Assembly (NCBI RefSeq): GCF_000478885.1
Contig: NC_022567.1
Coordinates: forward strand, 1,302,001-1,366,000
From: Adlercreutzia equolifaciens DSM 19450
GTDB taxonomy: Bacteria; Actinomycetota; Coriobacteriia; Coriobacteriales; Eggerthellaceae
Reading direction: 5' to 3'
DNA length: 64,000 nt
The notes beneath the pieces are model-generated. The model was not told where the DNA came from and ran no database searches. It saw only the letters and a list, made by a program, of their open reading frames with translations. Shown here in pieces: positions 27,630-35,986 of the stretch. The position numbers and the translations under genes are program-made. Numbering within the stretch: the first letter of the stretch is position 1; each line of letters starts with the position of its first letter.

Positions 27630-28499
27630 ATGACTTTGCTTACGACACTCATCGGCACCCTCCTGTTCGCCGTGGCGGGCCCCGTCGTCGGGTGCCTCCT
27701 GGCCGGTTTGGACCGCATCATCTCGGCTCGCATGCAGGGCCGCGTGGGGCCGCCGCTTCTGCAGCCCTACTACGACGTGCGCAAGCTCTTCGAGAAGGAG
27801 CGCGTCTCCGTGAATTCTGTCGAGGGCGTCTACGTGGCCTGCGCGCTGCTGTTCGCGCTCATCGCCGGCGGCATCTTCTACTCCGGCGGCAACCTGCTTC
27901 TGTGCGTGTTCGTCATCACGCTGTCGAGCCTGTTCTTCATCATGGCCGCCTATTCCACGCGCAGCCCCTACGCCGAGATCGGCGCGGCCCGCGAGACGCT
28001 GCAGGTGATGAGCTACGAGCCCATGGTGCTGCTCATGGCCGTGGCCTTCTTCCAGGCCTCGGGCTCCTTCGACGTGGCCGAGGTGCTCCAGCTCGACCAC
28101 CCGATCATCTGCACCATCTGGCTCGTGTTCCTGGGCGTGCTCTTCATCCTCACCATCAAGCTGCGCAAGTCGCCCTTCGACCTGTCCATGTCGCATCACG
28201 CCCATCAGGAGATCGTGCGCGGCATGACCACCGAGATGAGCGGATCTGTGCTCGGCATGGTGGAGATCATGCACTGGTGCGAGAACGTGCTGTTCCTCGG
28301 CTGGATCGGCATGTTCTTCCTGTGGGCGAACCCCGTCTCCATTCTGGTCGCCATCGTCATCGTGCTTCTGGTGTACTTCCTGGAGATCTGGATCGACAAC
28401 AACTTCGCGCGCGTGAAGTGGCAGTTCATGTTCAAGTCGGCGTGGCTCGTGGCCCTTGTCGCCGGCGGTGTGAACGTCGCGTTCCTCGCGTTTCTGTAA
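27630..28499 (+). CDS. echB: Ech-type hydrogenase membrane subunit B (NuoH-like)
   Basis: 289 residues, about eight hydrophobic segments. It is the NuoH/HyfC-type subunit that anchors the hydrogenase module to the membrane. The signature GLDRIISARMQGRVGPP resembles the conserved first cytoplasmic loop, and SPYAEIGAARET and KSPFDLSMSHHAHQEI match the NuoH charged loops. Starts 15 bases after echA with GGAAGG as RBS. Needed for linking the catalytic subunits to ion movement. Confidence 0.92.
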   Translation: MTLLTTLIGTLLFAVAGPVVGCLLAGLDRIISARMQGRVGPPLLQPYYDVRKLFEKERVSVNSVEGVYVACALLFALIAGGIFYSGGNLLLCVFVITLSSLFFIMAAYSTRSPYAEIGAARETLQVMSYEPMVLLMAVAFFQASGSFDVAEVLQLDHPIICTIWLVFLGVLFILTIKLRKSPFDLSMSHHAHQEIVRGMTTEMSGSVLGMVEIMHWCENVLFLGWIGMFFLWANPVSILVAIVIVLLVYFLEIWIDNNFARVKWQFMFKSAWLVALVAGGVNVAFLAFL

Positions 28500-28511
28500 G
28501 GAGGTAGGCAC

Positions 28512-28955
28512 ATGGCATTCGCATCGAAATCGCCCTGGGTCATCCACTACGACGGCTCCAGCTGCAACGGCTGCGACATCGAGGTCCTGGCCACGCTGTG
28601 CCCCGGCTTCGACGGCGAGCGGTTCGGCGTGGTGAACACGGGCAATCCCAAGCACGCCGACATCTTCCTCGTTACCGGCAGCGTGAACGAGCAGAACATC
28701 GGCGTCGTCCGCGAGATCTACGACCAGATGCTCGAGCCCAAGGTAGTCGTGGCCTGCGGCATCTGCGCCTGCACTGGCGGGGTCTTCCACGACTGCTACA
28801 ACGTCATCGGCGGCGTGGACAAGGCCATCCCCGTCGATGTGTACGCCCCGGGTTGCGCCGTGCGCCCGGAGCAGATCATCGACGCCGTGGTGGCCGGCGT
28901 GGCGAAGCTCGACGAGAAGTCGGCGGCCCTGGCCGCTGCCAAGAAGGGAGCGTGA
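28512..28955 (+). CDS. echC: Ech-type hydrogenase small subunit C (NuoB-like)
   Basis: 147 residues, a single-cluster small subunit. Cluster ligands are visible at Cys18 and Cys21 (SSCNGCDIE), Cys82 (VACGICACTGG) and Cys115 (APGCAVRP), the set that holds the proximal [4Fe-4S] cluster in group 4 [NiFe] hydrogenases. It carries electrons from EchF to the EchE active site. RBS AAGGAGG; 12 bases after echB. Confidence 0.93.
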   Translation: MAFASKSPWVIHYDGSSCNGCDIEVLATLCPGFDGERFGVVNTGNPKHADIFLVTGSVNEQNIGVVREIYDQMLEPKVVVACGICACTGGVFHDCYNVIGGVDKAIPVDVYAPGCAVRPEQIIDAVVAGVAKLDEKSAALAAAKKGA

Positions 28956-28958
28956 GAA

Positions 28959-29648
28959 ATGACGACCTTTGAGCAGACCTTCGAGGAGCTGCCGCTGGCC
29001 GGCGTGCACGACTTGGCGGCCGCGCGCCATGCCGAGGGCTGGCGCTACGTGCAGATCCTCGCGGTGAACACCGAGGAGGGCATCGATCTCGTCTACTCCT
29101 ACATGAAGGACGGGCATCTCGCCAACTTCAACGTGAGCGGCGTGAAGAAGACCGACGTGGTGCCCTCCATCACTGATCTGTACCTGGAGGCCTTCGTCTG
29201 CGAGAACGAGATCCACGACCTGTTCGACGTGGCCATCAGCGACATCGCCATCGACTTCGGCGGCATGTTCTACCAGCTGGCGGAGAAGGCCCCCATGACC
29301 GTCGTGAGCCCCGAGCAGTTGGCGGCGCGCGAGAAGGCGAAGAAGATCGCCGCGGCCAAGGCCGCCAAGGAGGCGAAGGAGGCCGCACCGACCGAGGCGC
29401 CGGCCGGCCCCACCGAGGAGGAGATCCAGGCCAAGATCGCCGGGCTCGACCCGGAGAAGGCCGCGAAAGTGAGGGCGGCCATGGAGGCCAAGGCCAAGAA
29501 GGCCGCGGCTGCCGCCCCGGCGCCGGCTGGCCCCACGGAAGAGGAGATCGAGGCCAAGATAGCGGGCCTGGATCCGGAGAAGGCCGCGAAGGTGCGCGCC
29601 GCCATGGAAGCCAAGGCCCGAAAGGCCGCAGAAGGGAAGGGAGAATAG
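28959..29648 (+). CDS. echD: Ech-type hydrogenase subunit D (NuoC-like) with repeat tail
   Basis: 229 residues. Residues 1 to about 110 are the NuoC/EchD domain (ending in DVAISDIAIDFGGMFYQLA). The rest is an unusual Ala/Lys/Glu-rich tail. After a linker, two copies of a 41-residue unit start at residues 150 and 191 (GPTEEEI, KIAGLDPEKAAKVRAAMEAKA). They are nearly identical and predicted to be helical. Ordinary EchD proteins are about 120-150 residues long, so the tail is extra. Three bases separate it from echC and one from echE. The NuoC part is a structural partner of EchE. Confidence 0.88.
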   Translation: MTTFEQTFEELPLAGVHDLAAARHAEGWRYVQILAVNTEEGIDLVYSYMKDGHLANFNVSGVKKTDVVPSITDLYLEAFVCENEIHDLFDVAISDIAIDFGGMFYQLAEKAPMTVVSPEQLAAREKAKKIAAAKAAKEAKEAAPTEAPAGPTEEEIQAKIAGLDPEKAAKVRAAMEAKAKKAAAAAPAPAGPTEEEIEAKIAGLDPEKAAKVRAAMEAKARKAAEGKGE

Positions 29649-29649
29649 C

Positions 29650-30738
29650 ATGAGCAAGGCAACTGTCATTCCCTTCGGGCCCCAGCACCCGGTGCTCCCG
29701 GAGCCTCTGCACCTCGATCTGGTGGTGCAGGACGAGACCGTCGTGGACGTGCTTCCGCAGATCGGGTTCGTGCACCGCGGCCTGGAGAAGCTCGTGGAGA
29801 CCCGCGACTACAACCAGTTCATCTACATCGCCGAGCGCATCTGCGGCATCTGCGCCATGGGGCACTCCCTCGGCTACGCCGAGACCGTCGAGTCCCTCAT
29901 GGGCGTGGAGGTGCCCAAGCGCGCCGAGTATCTGCGCGTCATCTGGCACGAGCTGTCCCGTATCCACTCGCACCTATTGTGGCTGGGCCTTGCCGCCGAC
30001 GCCTTCGGCTTCGAGTCGATGTTCATGCACTGCTGGCGTTTGCGCGAGCGCGTGCTCGACCTGTTCGAGAAGACCACCGGGGGACGGGTCATCCTGTCCG
30101 TCGTGAAGGTGGGCGGCGTCGTGCGCGACATCGACGCGAACCAGATGGCCGAGATCGTCTCGGTGCTCGACGGTATCAAGGACGAGTACACGCAGATCAT
30201 GAACACGCTGCTCACCGATACGTCGGTGAAAAACCGCACCGTGGGCGTGGGCCACATCACCACCGAGGATGCGGCGGCGCTTTCCATGGTGGGTCCTTTC
30301 GCCCGCGCTTCCAACCTGCCCTACGACGTGCGCTCCTTCGGGCGCGGCGCCTACGGCGATCTGGCGGACTTCGCACCCATCACGGCCACCGAGGGCGACT
30401 GCTACGCCCGCGTGAAGGTGCGCTGTTTGGAGGTGCTGCAGTCCATCGAGATCATCAAGGAGCTCGGCGCGAAGATCCCTGCCGGCGACATCGAGGTGGC
30501 GGTGAAGGGCGCGCCGGCCGACGGCGCCCAGGCATCCAACGTGCTGGAGCAGCCCCGCGGCGAGTGCTACTACTACGCGCGCGGCAATGGGTCGAAGAAC
30601 CTGGAGCGCATGCGCATGCGCACGCCCACCTCGCAGAACCTCGCCGGCATGACCGTGGCCCTGAAAGGGTGCGACTTGGCCGACGTCAATATGATCATCC
30701 TGACCATCGACCCCTGCATCAGCTGCACGGAAAGGTAG
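29650..30738 (+). CDS. echE: Ech-type [NiFe] hydrogenase large subunit E (NuoD-like)
   Basis: 362 residues with both Ni-ligand pairs: ERICGICAMGHS (Cys65, Cys68) and DPCISCTER (Cys356, Cys359). This makes it a true [NiFe] hydrogenase rather than a complex I NuoD. The chain ends three residues after the last cysteine, so there is no C-terminal peptide for a maturation protease to remove. It should reduce protons with electrons from EchC/EchF. No hyp maturation genes are in the window. Confidence 0.94.
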   Translation: MSKATVIPFGPQHPVLPEPLHLDLVVQDETVVDVLPQIGFVHRGLEKLVETRDYNQFIYIAERICGICAMGHSLGYAETVESLMGVEVPKRAEYLRVIWHELSRIHSHLLWLGLAADAFGFESMFMHCWRLRERVLDLFEKTTGGRVILSVVKVGGVVRDIDANQMAEIVSVLDGIKDEYTQIMNTLLTDTSVKNRTVGVGHITTEDAAALSMVGPFARASNLPYDVRSFGRGAYGDLADFAPITATEGDCYARVKVRCLEVLQSIEIIKELGAKIPAGDIEVAVKGAPADGAQASNVLEQPRGECYYYARGNGSKNLERMRMRTPTSQNLAGMTVALKGCDLADVNMIILTIDPCISCTER

Positions 30739-30744
30739 GCGAGC

Positions 30745-31110
30745 ATGGGAAGCTTCAAACTGGGCGGCATGACCTTCGGCTCTCTGTTCAAGAAGCCCGA
30801 GACCGTGCTGTACCCCTTCGAGCAGAAACCGGCCCCGGCGGGGCTCAAGGGCCATATCGAAAACGACGCGAGCGCGTGCATCCTGTGCGGCATCTGCGCC
30901 AAGAGCTGCCCGGCCGACGCCATCGCGGTGGAGAAGAAGGAGCGCACCTGGGCCATCGATCCGTTCCGTTGCGTGCAGTGCGGCACCTGCGTGCGCGTCT
31001 GCCCCAAGCACTGCCTGACCATGGATCCCGCCTACACGCCCATCGCCACGGCAAAATCCTGCCGCGTGGTGCACGTCCCCGACCCCAAGGCGGCGGTGAC
31101 GGAATCGTAA
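30745..31110 (+). CDS. echF: Ech-type hydrogenase ferredoxin subunit F (NuoI-like)
   Basis: 121 residues with two [4Fe-4S] motifs: CILCGICAKSCP (Cys45, 48, 51, 55) and CVQCGTCVRVCP (Cys76, 79, 82, 86). It is the polyferredoxin-like entry point for electrons from soluble ferredoxin. Last gene of the operon, six bases after echE; a strong hairpin terminator follows about 80 bases later. Confidence 0.93.
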   Translation: MGSFKLGGMTFGSLFKKPETVLYPFEQKPAPAGLKGHIENDASACILCGICAKSCPADAIAVEKKERTWAIDPFRCVQCGTCVRVCPKHCLTMDPAYTPIATAKSCRVVHVPDPKAAVTES

Positions 31111-31191
31111 GCTTAACCGCTCGTTAAGTTTCGTGGTGAGTCTGAGAAGGGCTTGCCGCTCTGCTAAAATATGCCGTTATCGGCACGTGCG

Positions 31192-31219
31192 CCGGACCCT
31201 CGACGAGGGTCCGGTTTTT
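31192..31219 (+). terminator. Terminator after the ech operon
   Basis: CCGGACCCTC / GAGGGTCCGG with a three-base loop, then TTTTT. It ends the ech operon. A TAAAAT at 31165-31170 just upstream leaves open that it also acts as a leader hairpin for the next gene. Confidence 0.85.
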
Positions 31220-31242
31220 GTAGGGAAGGAGCAGGACGCCTC

Positions 31243-31929
31243 ATGGCCGAAGGGCAGCGAGATGGGGAAGGGATCCCCGAGCAGGTGACAAGCGAGATCT
31301 TCACGGCGGCCAACGTCGTCTCCTTCGTGCGCCTGTGCCTCGTGCCTGTGTACCTGTGGCTTCTGCTGTCCGGCTTCAACTTGGCTGCCACGCTTGTCTT
31401 TGCCGCTGCTGCCGCCAGCGACTTCATCGACGGACAGCTGGCCCGGCGCACCCACACGGTATCGAAGCTGGGGCAGATCCTCGATCCGGCGGTGGATCGC
31501 ATCCTCATGATCACCGGCGTCCTCGGCGTGTTCCTCGTCGGCCGCATTCCCCTGTGGGTCATCGTCGTCGTGGTGCTGCGCGACGCCTACCTGCTCATCG
31601 GTGGCGCGTGGCTCTTGTCGCGCTACCGCATCCGCGTGCCCGTCATCTATCCGGGGAAGTTCGCCACGACGTTTCTGTTCATCGGCTTTGCCGGGCTTCT
31701 CTTGAACGCGCCGCTCATCCCCGGTTTGGGCTGGTGCGACATCTCCTGGTTGCCCGGGTTCAACGGCGAGGCCGTCTCCTGGGGCATCTGGTTCATCTAC
31801 GTGGGGCTCATCCTGTCTCTTGGCGTCACTATCTACTACACCGTGGCGGCGGCGCGCGCCTTGGCCGCCGAGCTGAGACGCCGCAAGGAGGCCGCTTCGG
31901 AAAGTTCGAGCGCCCATGGCGACGCGTAG
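31243..31929 (+). CDS. CDP-alcohol phosphatidyltransferase (PgsA-like)
   Basis: 228 residues from ATG 31243 (AAGGAG 11 bases upstream). The CDP-alcohol phosphotransferase signature is complete: DFIDGQLARR, then a Gly and two Asp in KLGQILDPAVDR. Five or six hydrophobic segments. The family joins CDP-diacylglycerol to an alcohol such as glycerol-3-phosphate or phosphatidylglycerol. A second, fused member lies at the right edge of the window, so this may be the PGP synthase or a cardiolipin synthase-type paralogue. The last 14 bases overlap the vanW-like gene. Confidence 0.85.
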   Translation: MAEGQRDGEGIPEQVTSEIFTAANVVSFVRLCLVPVYLWLLLSGFNLAATLVFAAAAASDFIDGQLARRTHTVSKLGQILDPAVDRILMITGVLGVFLVGRIPLWVIVVVVLRDAYLLIGGAWLLSRYRIRVPVIYPGKFATTFLFIGFAGLLLNAPLIPGLGWCDISWLPGFNGEAVSWGIWFIYVGLILSLGVTIYYTVAAARALAAELRRRKEAASESSSAHGDA

Positions 31930-34270
31930 GCCCTCCGACGAGCGTCCGAGCAGCGAGGAGCGCCGTGCGCGGGCGAGGGCCGAGCGGCGCATCGTCATGC
32001 CGTCGAACCGCGTTTCGCATCCGAAGAGCACCGTTCGATCGTCTTCTTCCGCAACAGCGCAGTCTTCCTCTGCTCGTCCCTCCTCATCCGCATCTCGTCC
32101 GTCGGCGCGGGCCGCAACAAGACCGAAGAGCTCTTCGAAGGCGGTAACCCCGCGCAACGGTGGCGCGGCCGCCGGCGCCACGGCGAAGCGCGGTGGCGGC
32201 GCGATGACAGCGCGCCGTGCCGCATCTCCGTCGAATCGTTCTCGCGCCACGGTTTCGCAGGCCAAGGCTCCGCGCAACCCCGGCGCCCCGCGAGGCGCGA
32301 GTGCGGGCTGTTCCGGAATTTCGAACCGTCCTGCCGCCAAGCGCCGTTCCCTGGGCCCCCGCATTGCCTTGGTGGCCGTGCTGGCACTCCTTGCGCTTGT
32401 CGGCGGCGCCTGGGCCATCGACGGCGCGGTCAACGGCTCCCGCATCTACGACGGCGTGTCGGTGGGCGCGGTGGACGTCTCCGGCATGACCGAGGAGGAG
32501 GCCCGTCGCGCCGTGAGCTCCTTCTACGAGCCCCGCGTTGCCGATGGCCGGGCGCTTATCTTCGCCAGCGAGGAGGCCCGCGACACCCTTGACGTGGAAA
32601 GCGAGCTTGCCGAGCAGGACGCCCAGGCCGAGCAGCTCTCTTTAGAGGAGGCCCGGGCCAACAAGCAGGTGTGGGTCGCCGAGAGCGGCACGCTGGGCGC
32701 GAGGCTTCCCGTAAACGAGGTGGTCTCCCGTGCCTTCGCTGTGGGCCGAGAAGGCGGTCTTGCGGAGCGTATGGAGGTGGCGCGCAACGGCGTTTCCGTC
32801 GACGTCGCCCTTTCCTTCGACGAGGAGGCCTTGGAGGCGCTGTGCTCCTCCATCGATGAATCTGCTGGCGAGCCGCGCCTCGATTACGGCATCGCCATCG
32901 ATCAGGGCGCGGTATCGGTCACCGAGGGCCACGGCGGCAAGGCCGTCGACCGCGCCTCGGTGGCCCGTCAGCTCTCCGAGGGATTTCTCGGCGAGGCGTC
33001 CGGCAAGGTCGTCATCGTGGCGACGCCCGATGAGGCGGACGTGCGCATCGGCGCCGATGAGGCCACCCAGGTCGCCGACGAGGTTCAGGCGGCCCTCGAT
33101 CGGGGCTGCACCTTCTCCTTCGAGCAGACCGAGTGGCCGCTGGGGGCGGCGGATCTGGGCGCGTGGGTGCGCACCCGGGTGGAAGAGCGCGGGGAGGGTT
33201 TCGCCCTGGTTCCCTACCTCGACGAGACCGAGGCGGCCTCGGGGCTGCTCGGGCTCATTCGCGACGCGGGCTACACCTCGGCGGCCACGGTGTCGTTCGA
33301 CGTCGACGGCGGCGAGGTATGGGTCAGCGCCCGCGAGGGCTCGCGCTATCCCCATACCGCCGATGCGGCGGCGCAGGCCCAAAGCGCCCTGTTCGGCAGT
33401 GAGGCGGCCGGCTCCGATGCGCCTTCCATCGCCATCCAGTGGGGCGAGGCTCCGTCCCGGACCACCTTCGACGAAGCGCTCGAGATGGGCCTTATCGCCC
33501 CGATCTCCTCGTTCACGACCGAGTACAACGACAGCCCCTCCACGGCCAATCGGCGCCACAACATACACACGGCGGCCGACTTGCTGAACAACTCCATCGC
33601 CCGGGCCGACGGAGGGGAGTGGTCGTTCAACGACACGGTGGGCGAGGCGAACGAGGAGGCAGGGTTCCAGGCGGCCCATGCCATCATCAACGGCGAGTAC
33701 GACGACGCCATCGGCGGCGGCATCTGCCAGGTGGCCACCACGGTGTTCAACGCGGTCTATGAGGCGGGCTATCCCGTGACCGAGCGGCGCAACCACTCGC
33801 TCTACATCTCTAGCTATCCCACGGGCCGCGATGCCGCCATCGCGTACCCCGACCTCGACCTTACATGGGTCAATGACGGCACTTCGGATGTTTTGATGCG
33901 CTCGCGCTACACCGATTCCAGCCTAACCGTTACACTGTACGGTATCGATCCCGGCTACGTGGTCTCCACGCAGACCGGCGATTGGGAGACCGGAGAGCCC
34001 TTCAAGAAGCGCACCAAAGTCGACGAGAGCGAGCCTGAGGGCACGCGCTACGTCAAGACCGCCGGAGCCGACGGGCGCAGCGTGACCGTGCATCGCACCG
34101 TCCGCGACCGTGCGGGCAACGTGCTTCATGAAGAGGATTTCACCTCCAACTACGCCCCCATCGACGAGGTGACCGTCGTGGGGCCGAACACGCCGACACG
34201 CGAGAGAGAAGATACCGATAAAGAAGCTACGGACAAGGAGGAAGCCAGTGTTCTTTCAACCGGAGATTGA
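31916..34270 (+). CDS. VanW-family surface protein with long cytoplasmic tail
   Basis: 784 residues. Residues 1 to about 145 are Ser/Arg/Ala-rich and probably disordered in the cytoplasm. A single membrane segment follows (RIALVAVLALLALVGGAWAI), then YoaR/peptidoglycan-binding-4-like repeats and a VanW domain (SSFTTEYNDSPSTANRRHNI, then DAIGGGICQVATTVFNAVYEAGY). The C-terminus resembles a G5-type strand region with an Asp/Glu/Lys tail. VanW proteins are tied to the cell wall, but the precise role is unknown. It overlaps the PgsA-like gene by 14 bases and the following paaK gene by 23, so these are co-transcribed. Confidence 0.85.
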   Translation: MATRRPSDERPSSEERRARARAERRIVMPSNRVSHPKSTVRSSSSATAQSSSARPSSSASRPSARAATRPKSSSKAVTPRNGGAAAGATAKRGGGAMTARRAASPSNRSRATVSQAKAPRNPGAPRGASAGCSGISNRPAAKRRSLGPRIALVAVLALLALVGGAWAIDGAVNGSRIYDGVSVGAVDVSGMTEEEARRAVSSFYEPRVADGRALIFASEEARDTLDVESELAEQDAQAEQLSLEEARANKQVWVAESGTLGARLPVNEVVSRAFAVGREGGLAERMEVARNGVSVDVALSFDEEALEALCSSIDESAGEPRLDYGIAIDQGAVSVTEGHGGKAVDRASVARQLSEGFLGEASGKVVIVATPDEADVRIGADEATQVADEVQAALDRGCTFSFEQTEWPLGAADLGAWVRTRVEERGEGFALVPYLDETEAASGLLGLIRDAGYTSAATVSFDVDGGEVWVSAREGSRYPHTADAAAQAQSALFGSEAAGSDAPSIAIQWGEAPSRTTFDEALEMGLIAPISSFTTEYNDSPSTANRRHNIHTAADLLNNSIARADGGEWSFNDTVGEANEEAGFQAAHAIINGEYDDAIGGGICQVATTVFNAVYEAGYPVTERRNHSLYISSYPTGRDAAIAYPDLDLTWVNDGTSDVLMRSRYTDSSLTVTLYGIDPGYVVSTQTGDWETGEPFKKRTKVDESEPEGTRYVKTAGADGRSVTVHRTVRDRAGNVLHEEDFTSNYAPIDEVTVVGPNTPTREREDTDKEATDKEEASVLSTGD

Positions 34271-35555
34271 GACGATGCCCCGCGAGGAGCTGCGCGAACT
34301 GCAGCTTGAGCGCATGCGGGAGTCGCTGCGCAACGCCTACGAGAACGTGCCGCTGTACCGCGAGCGCTTCGACGCGGCGGGCGTGACCCCCGACGACCTC
34401 ACGAGCCTCGAGGACATCGCCAAGTTCCCCTTCGTCGTGAAACAGGACATGCGCGACAACTACCCCTTCGGCATGTTCGCCCGCGAGAACGCCGACGTGG
34501 CCCGTATCCACGCCTCATCCGGCACCACGGGCCAGGCGACGGTGGTGGGGCATACCGCCAACGACCTCGCGAACTGGGGCGACTGCTTCGCCCGCGGCAT
34601 CGCCATGGTGGGCGGCGACGAGAACTCCACCATCCAGGTGTCCTACGGCTACGGCCTGTTCACGGGAGGCTTGGGAGCTCATGCCGGCGGCGAGGCCATG
34701 GGCTGCACCGTCATCCCCACCTCGTCGGGCAACACCAAGCGCCAGGTGCAGATGCTCAAGGACTGCAAGACCGACATTCTGGCCTGCACTCCCTCCTACG
34801 CCCTGCTCATCGCCGATACGGCCATCGAGATGGGCTATGACCCGGCCACCGAGTTCCAAATCTCCGGCGGCATCTTCGGCGCCGAGCCCTGCTCGGAGAA
34901 CATGCGCCAGGAGATCGCCGACAAGCTGGGCATCCAGTACTGCGATGTGTACGGCCTCTCCGAGATCATGGGCCCGGGCGTGGCCATGGAATGCGCCGAG
35001 CGCGGCGGCCTGCACATCGCCGAGGACCAGTTCTACTGCGAGATCATCGACCCCGAGACGCTGGAAGTCCTTCCTGACGGCGAAGTGGGCGAGCTCGTCA
35101 TCACGACGCTGACCCGCGAGTGCTCGCCGATGATCCGCTACCGCACCCGCGACGTCACCACCATTAACGCCGAGCCGTGCGCATGCGGGCGCACCCATCG
35201 CAAGATCGGGCGCCTTCTGGGCCGCACCGACGACATGCTCATCATCCGCGGCGTGAACGTGTTCCCGTCCCAGATCGAGCAGGTCATCACCGAGTTCCCG
35301 GAGATCGCCACCCAGTACCAGATCATCCTCACCATGAACGGCCCGCTCGACCACGTGGAGCTGCAGGTGGAAACTGAGCCCGACTTCCCGATCGACGAGG
35401 TGCGCCGTCTGGAGGATCTGCGCAACCGCCTGGCCGCGGCCCTCAAGAGCAACTTGCAGGTGGCCGTCGACATCAAGTTCGTGGAGCCCAAGACCATCGC
35501 GCGCTCCGAGGGCAAGGCCAAGCGCGTCATCGACCTGAGAGGGGAGAACCAGTAA
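34248..35555 (+). CDS. paaK: Phenylacetate-CoA ligase family protein 1
   Basis: 435 residues, an adenylate-forming (ANL) enzyme of the PaaK type: aryl-acetate + CoA + ATP to aryl-acetyl-CoA + AMP + PPi. The phosphate loop reads SSGTTGQATVVGHT, where the usual Lys-Pro after TTG is Gln-Ala. The adenine-site YGLSEIMGPGVAMEC, the hinge YRTRDVT and the catalytic Lys region EGKAKRVID near the end are present. GTG start with AAGGAGG. With iorAB and the second ligase (40768) it probably interconverts aryl-acetyl-CoA and acid. It overlaps the ACT gene by one base. Confidence 0.9.
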   Translation: MFFQPEIETMPREELRELQLERMRESLRNAYENVPLYRERFDAAGVTPDDLTSLEDIAKFPFVVKQDMRDNYPFGMFARENADVARIHASSGTTGQATVVGHTANDLANWGDCFARGIAMVGGDENSTIQVSYGYGLFTGGLGAHAGGEAMGCTVIPTSSGNTKRQVQMLKDCKTDILACTPSYALLIADTAIEMGYDPATEFQISGGIFGAEPCSENMRQEIADKLGIQYCDVYGLSEIMGPGVAMECAERGGLHIAEDQFYCEIIDPETLEVLPDGEVGELVITTLTRECSPMIRYRTRDVTTINAEPCACGRTHRKIGRLLGRTDDMLIIRGVNVFPSQIEQVITEFPEIATQYQIILTMNGPLDHVELQVETEPDFPIDEVRRLEDLRNRLAAALKSNLQVAVDIKFVEPKTIARSEGKAKRVIDLRGENQ

Positions 35556-35986
35556 TGATTTCGCAGCTCACCGTTTTTCTCGCCAACGAGAAGGGGCGGC
35601 TCGCCGCGGCCTGCCGCACGTTGGCCGACGCCGACATCAACATGAAGGCCCTGTTCATCGCCGACACCGCCGATTTCGGCATCGTCCGCATCTTCTGTGA
35701 CACACCGAAACGCGCGGTGGAGGTGCTGGGGCAGGCGGGCTTCCGCGCCTCGCTCACGCCGGTCATCGCCGTGTCCGTCGAGGATGCTCCCGGCACTTTG
35801 GCCGATCTTCTCGGATTCTGCCAAGGGGCCTCGATGAACATCGAGTACGGCTACTGCTTCTGCACCGCTGACGGCAAGGCCGTCGACGTGCTGAAGATCG
35901 AGGGCGACGGTGCCGAGGCGGTTCTCGCCGAGGCGGGCTTCGCCGTTCTGGCTCCGGAAGAGGTTTACTGCGTTGACCCTGCTTAG
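35555..35986 (+). CDS. Tandem ACT-domain protein 1
   Basis: 143 residues with two ACT-like halves (ISQLTVFLANEKGRLAAAC, then VIAVSVEDAPGTLADLLGF). ACT domains bind amino acids. Small stand-alone ACT proteins next to iorAB/paaK are a known genomic association and probably sense the aromatic amino acid or its product (inference). It starts inside the stop of paaK and ends 14 bases inside the next gene. Confidence 0.88.
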   Translation: MISQLTVFLANEKGRLAAACRTLADADINMKALFIADTADFGIVRIFCDTPKRAVEVLGQAGFRASLTPVIAVSVEDAPGTLADLLGFCQGASMNIEYGYCFCTADGKAVDVLKIEGDGAEAVLAEAGFAVLAPEEVYCVDPA

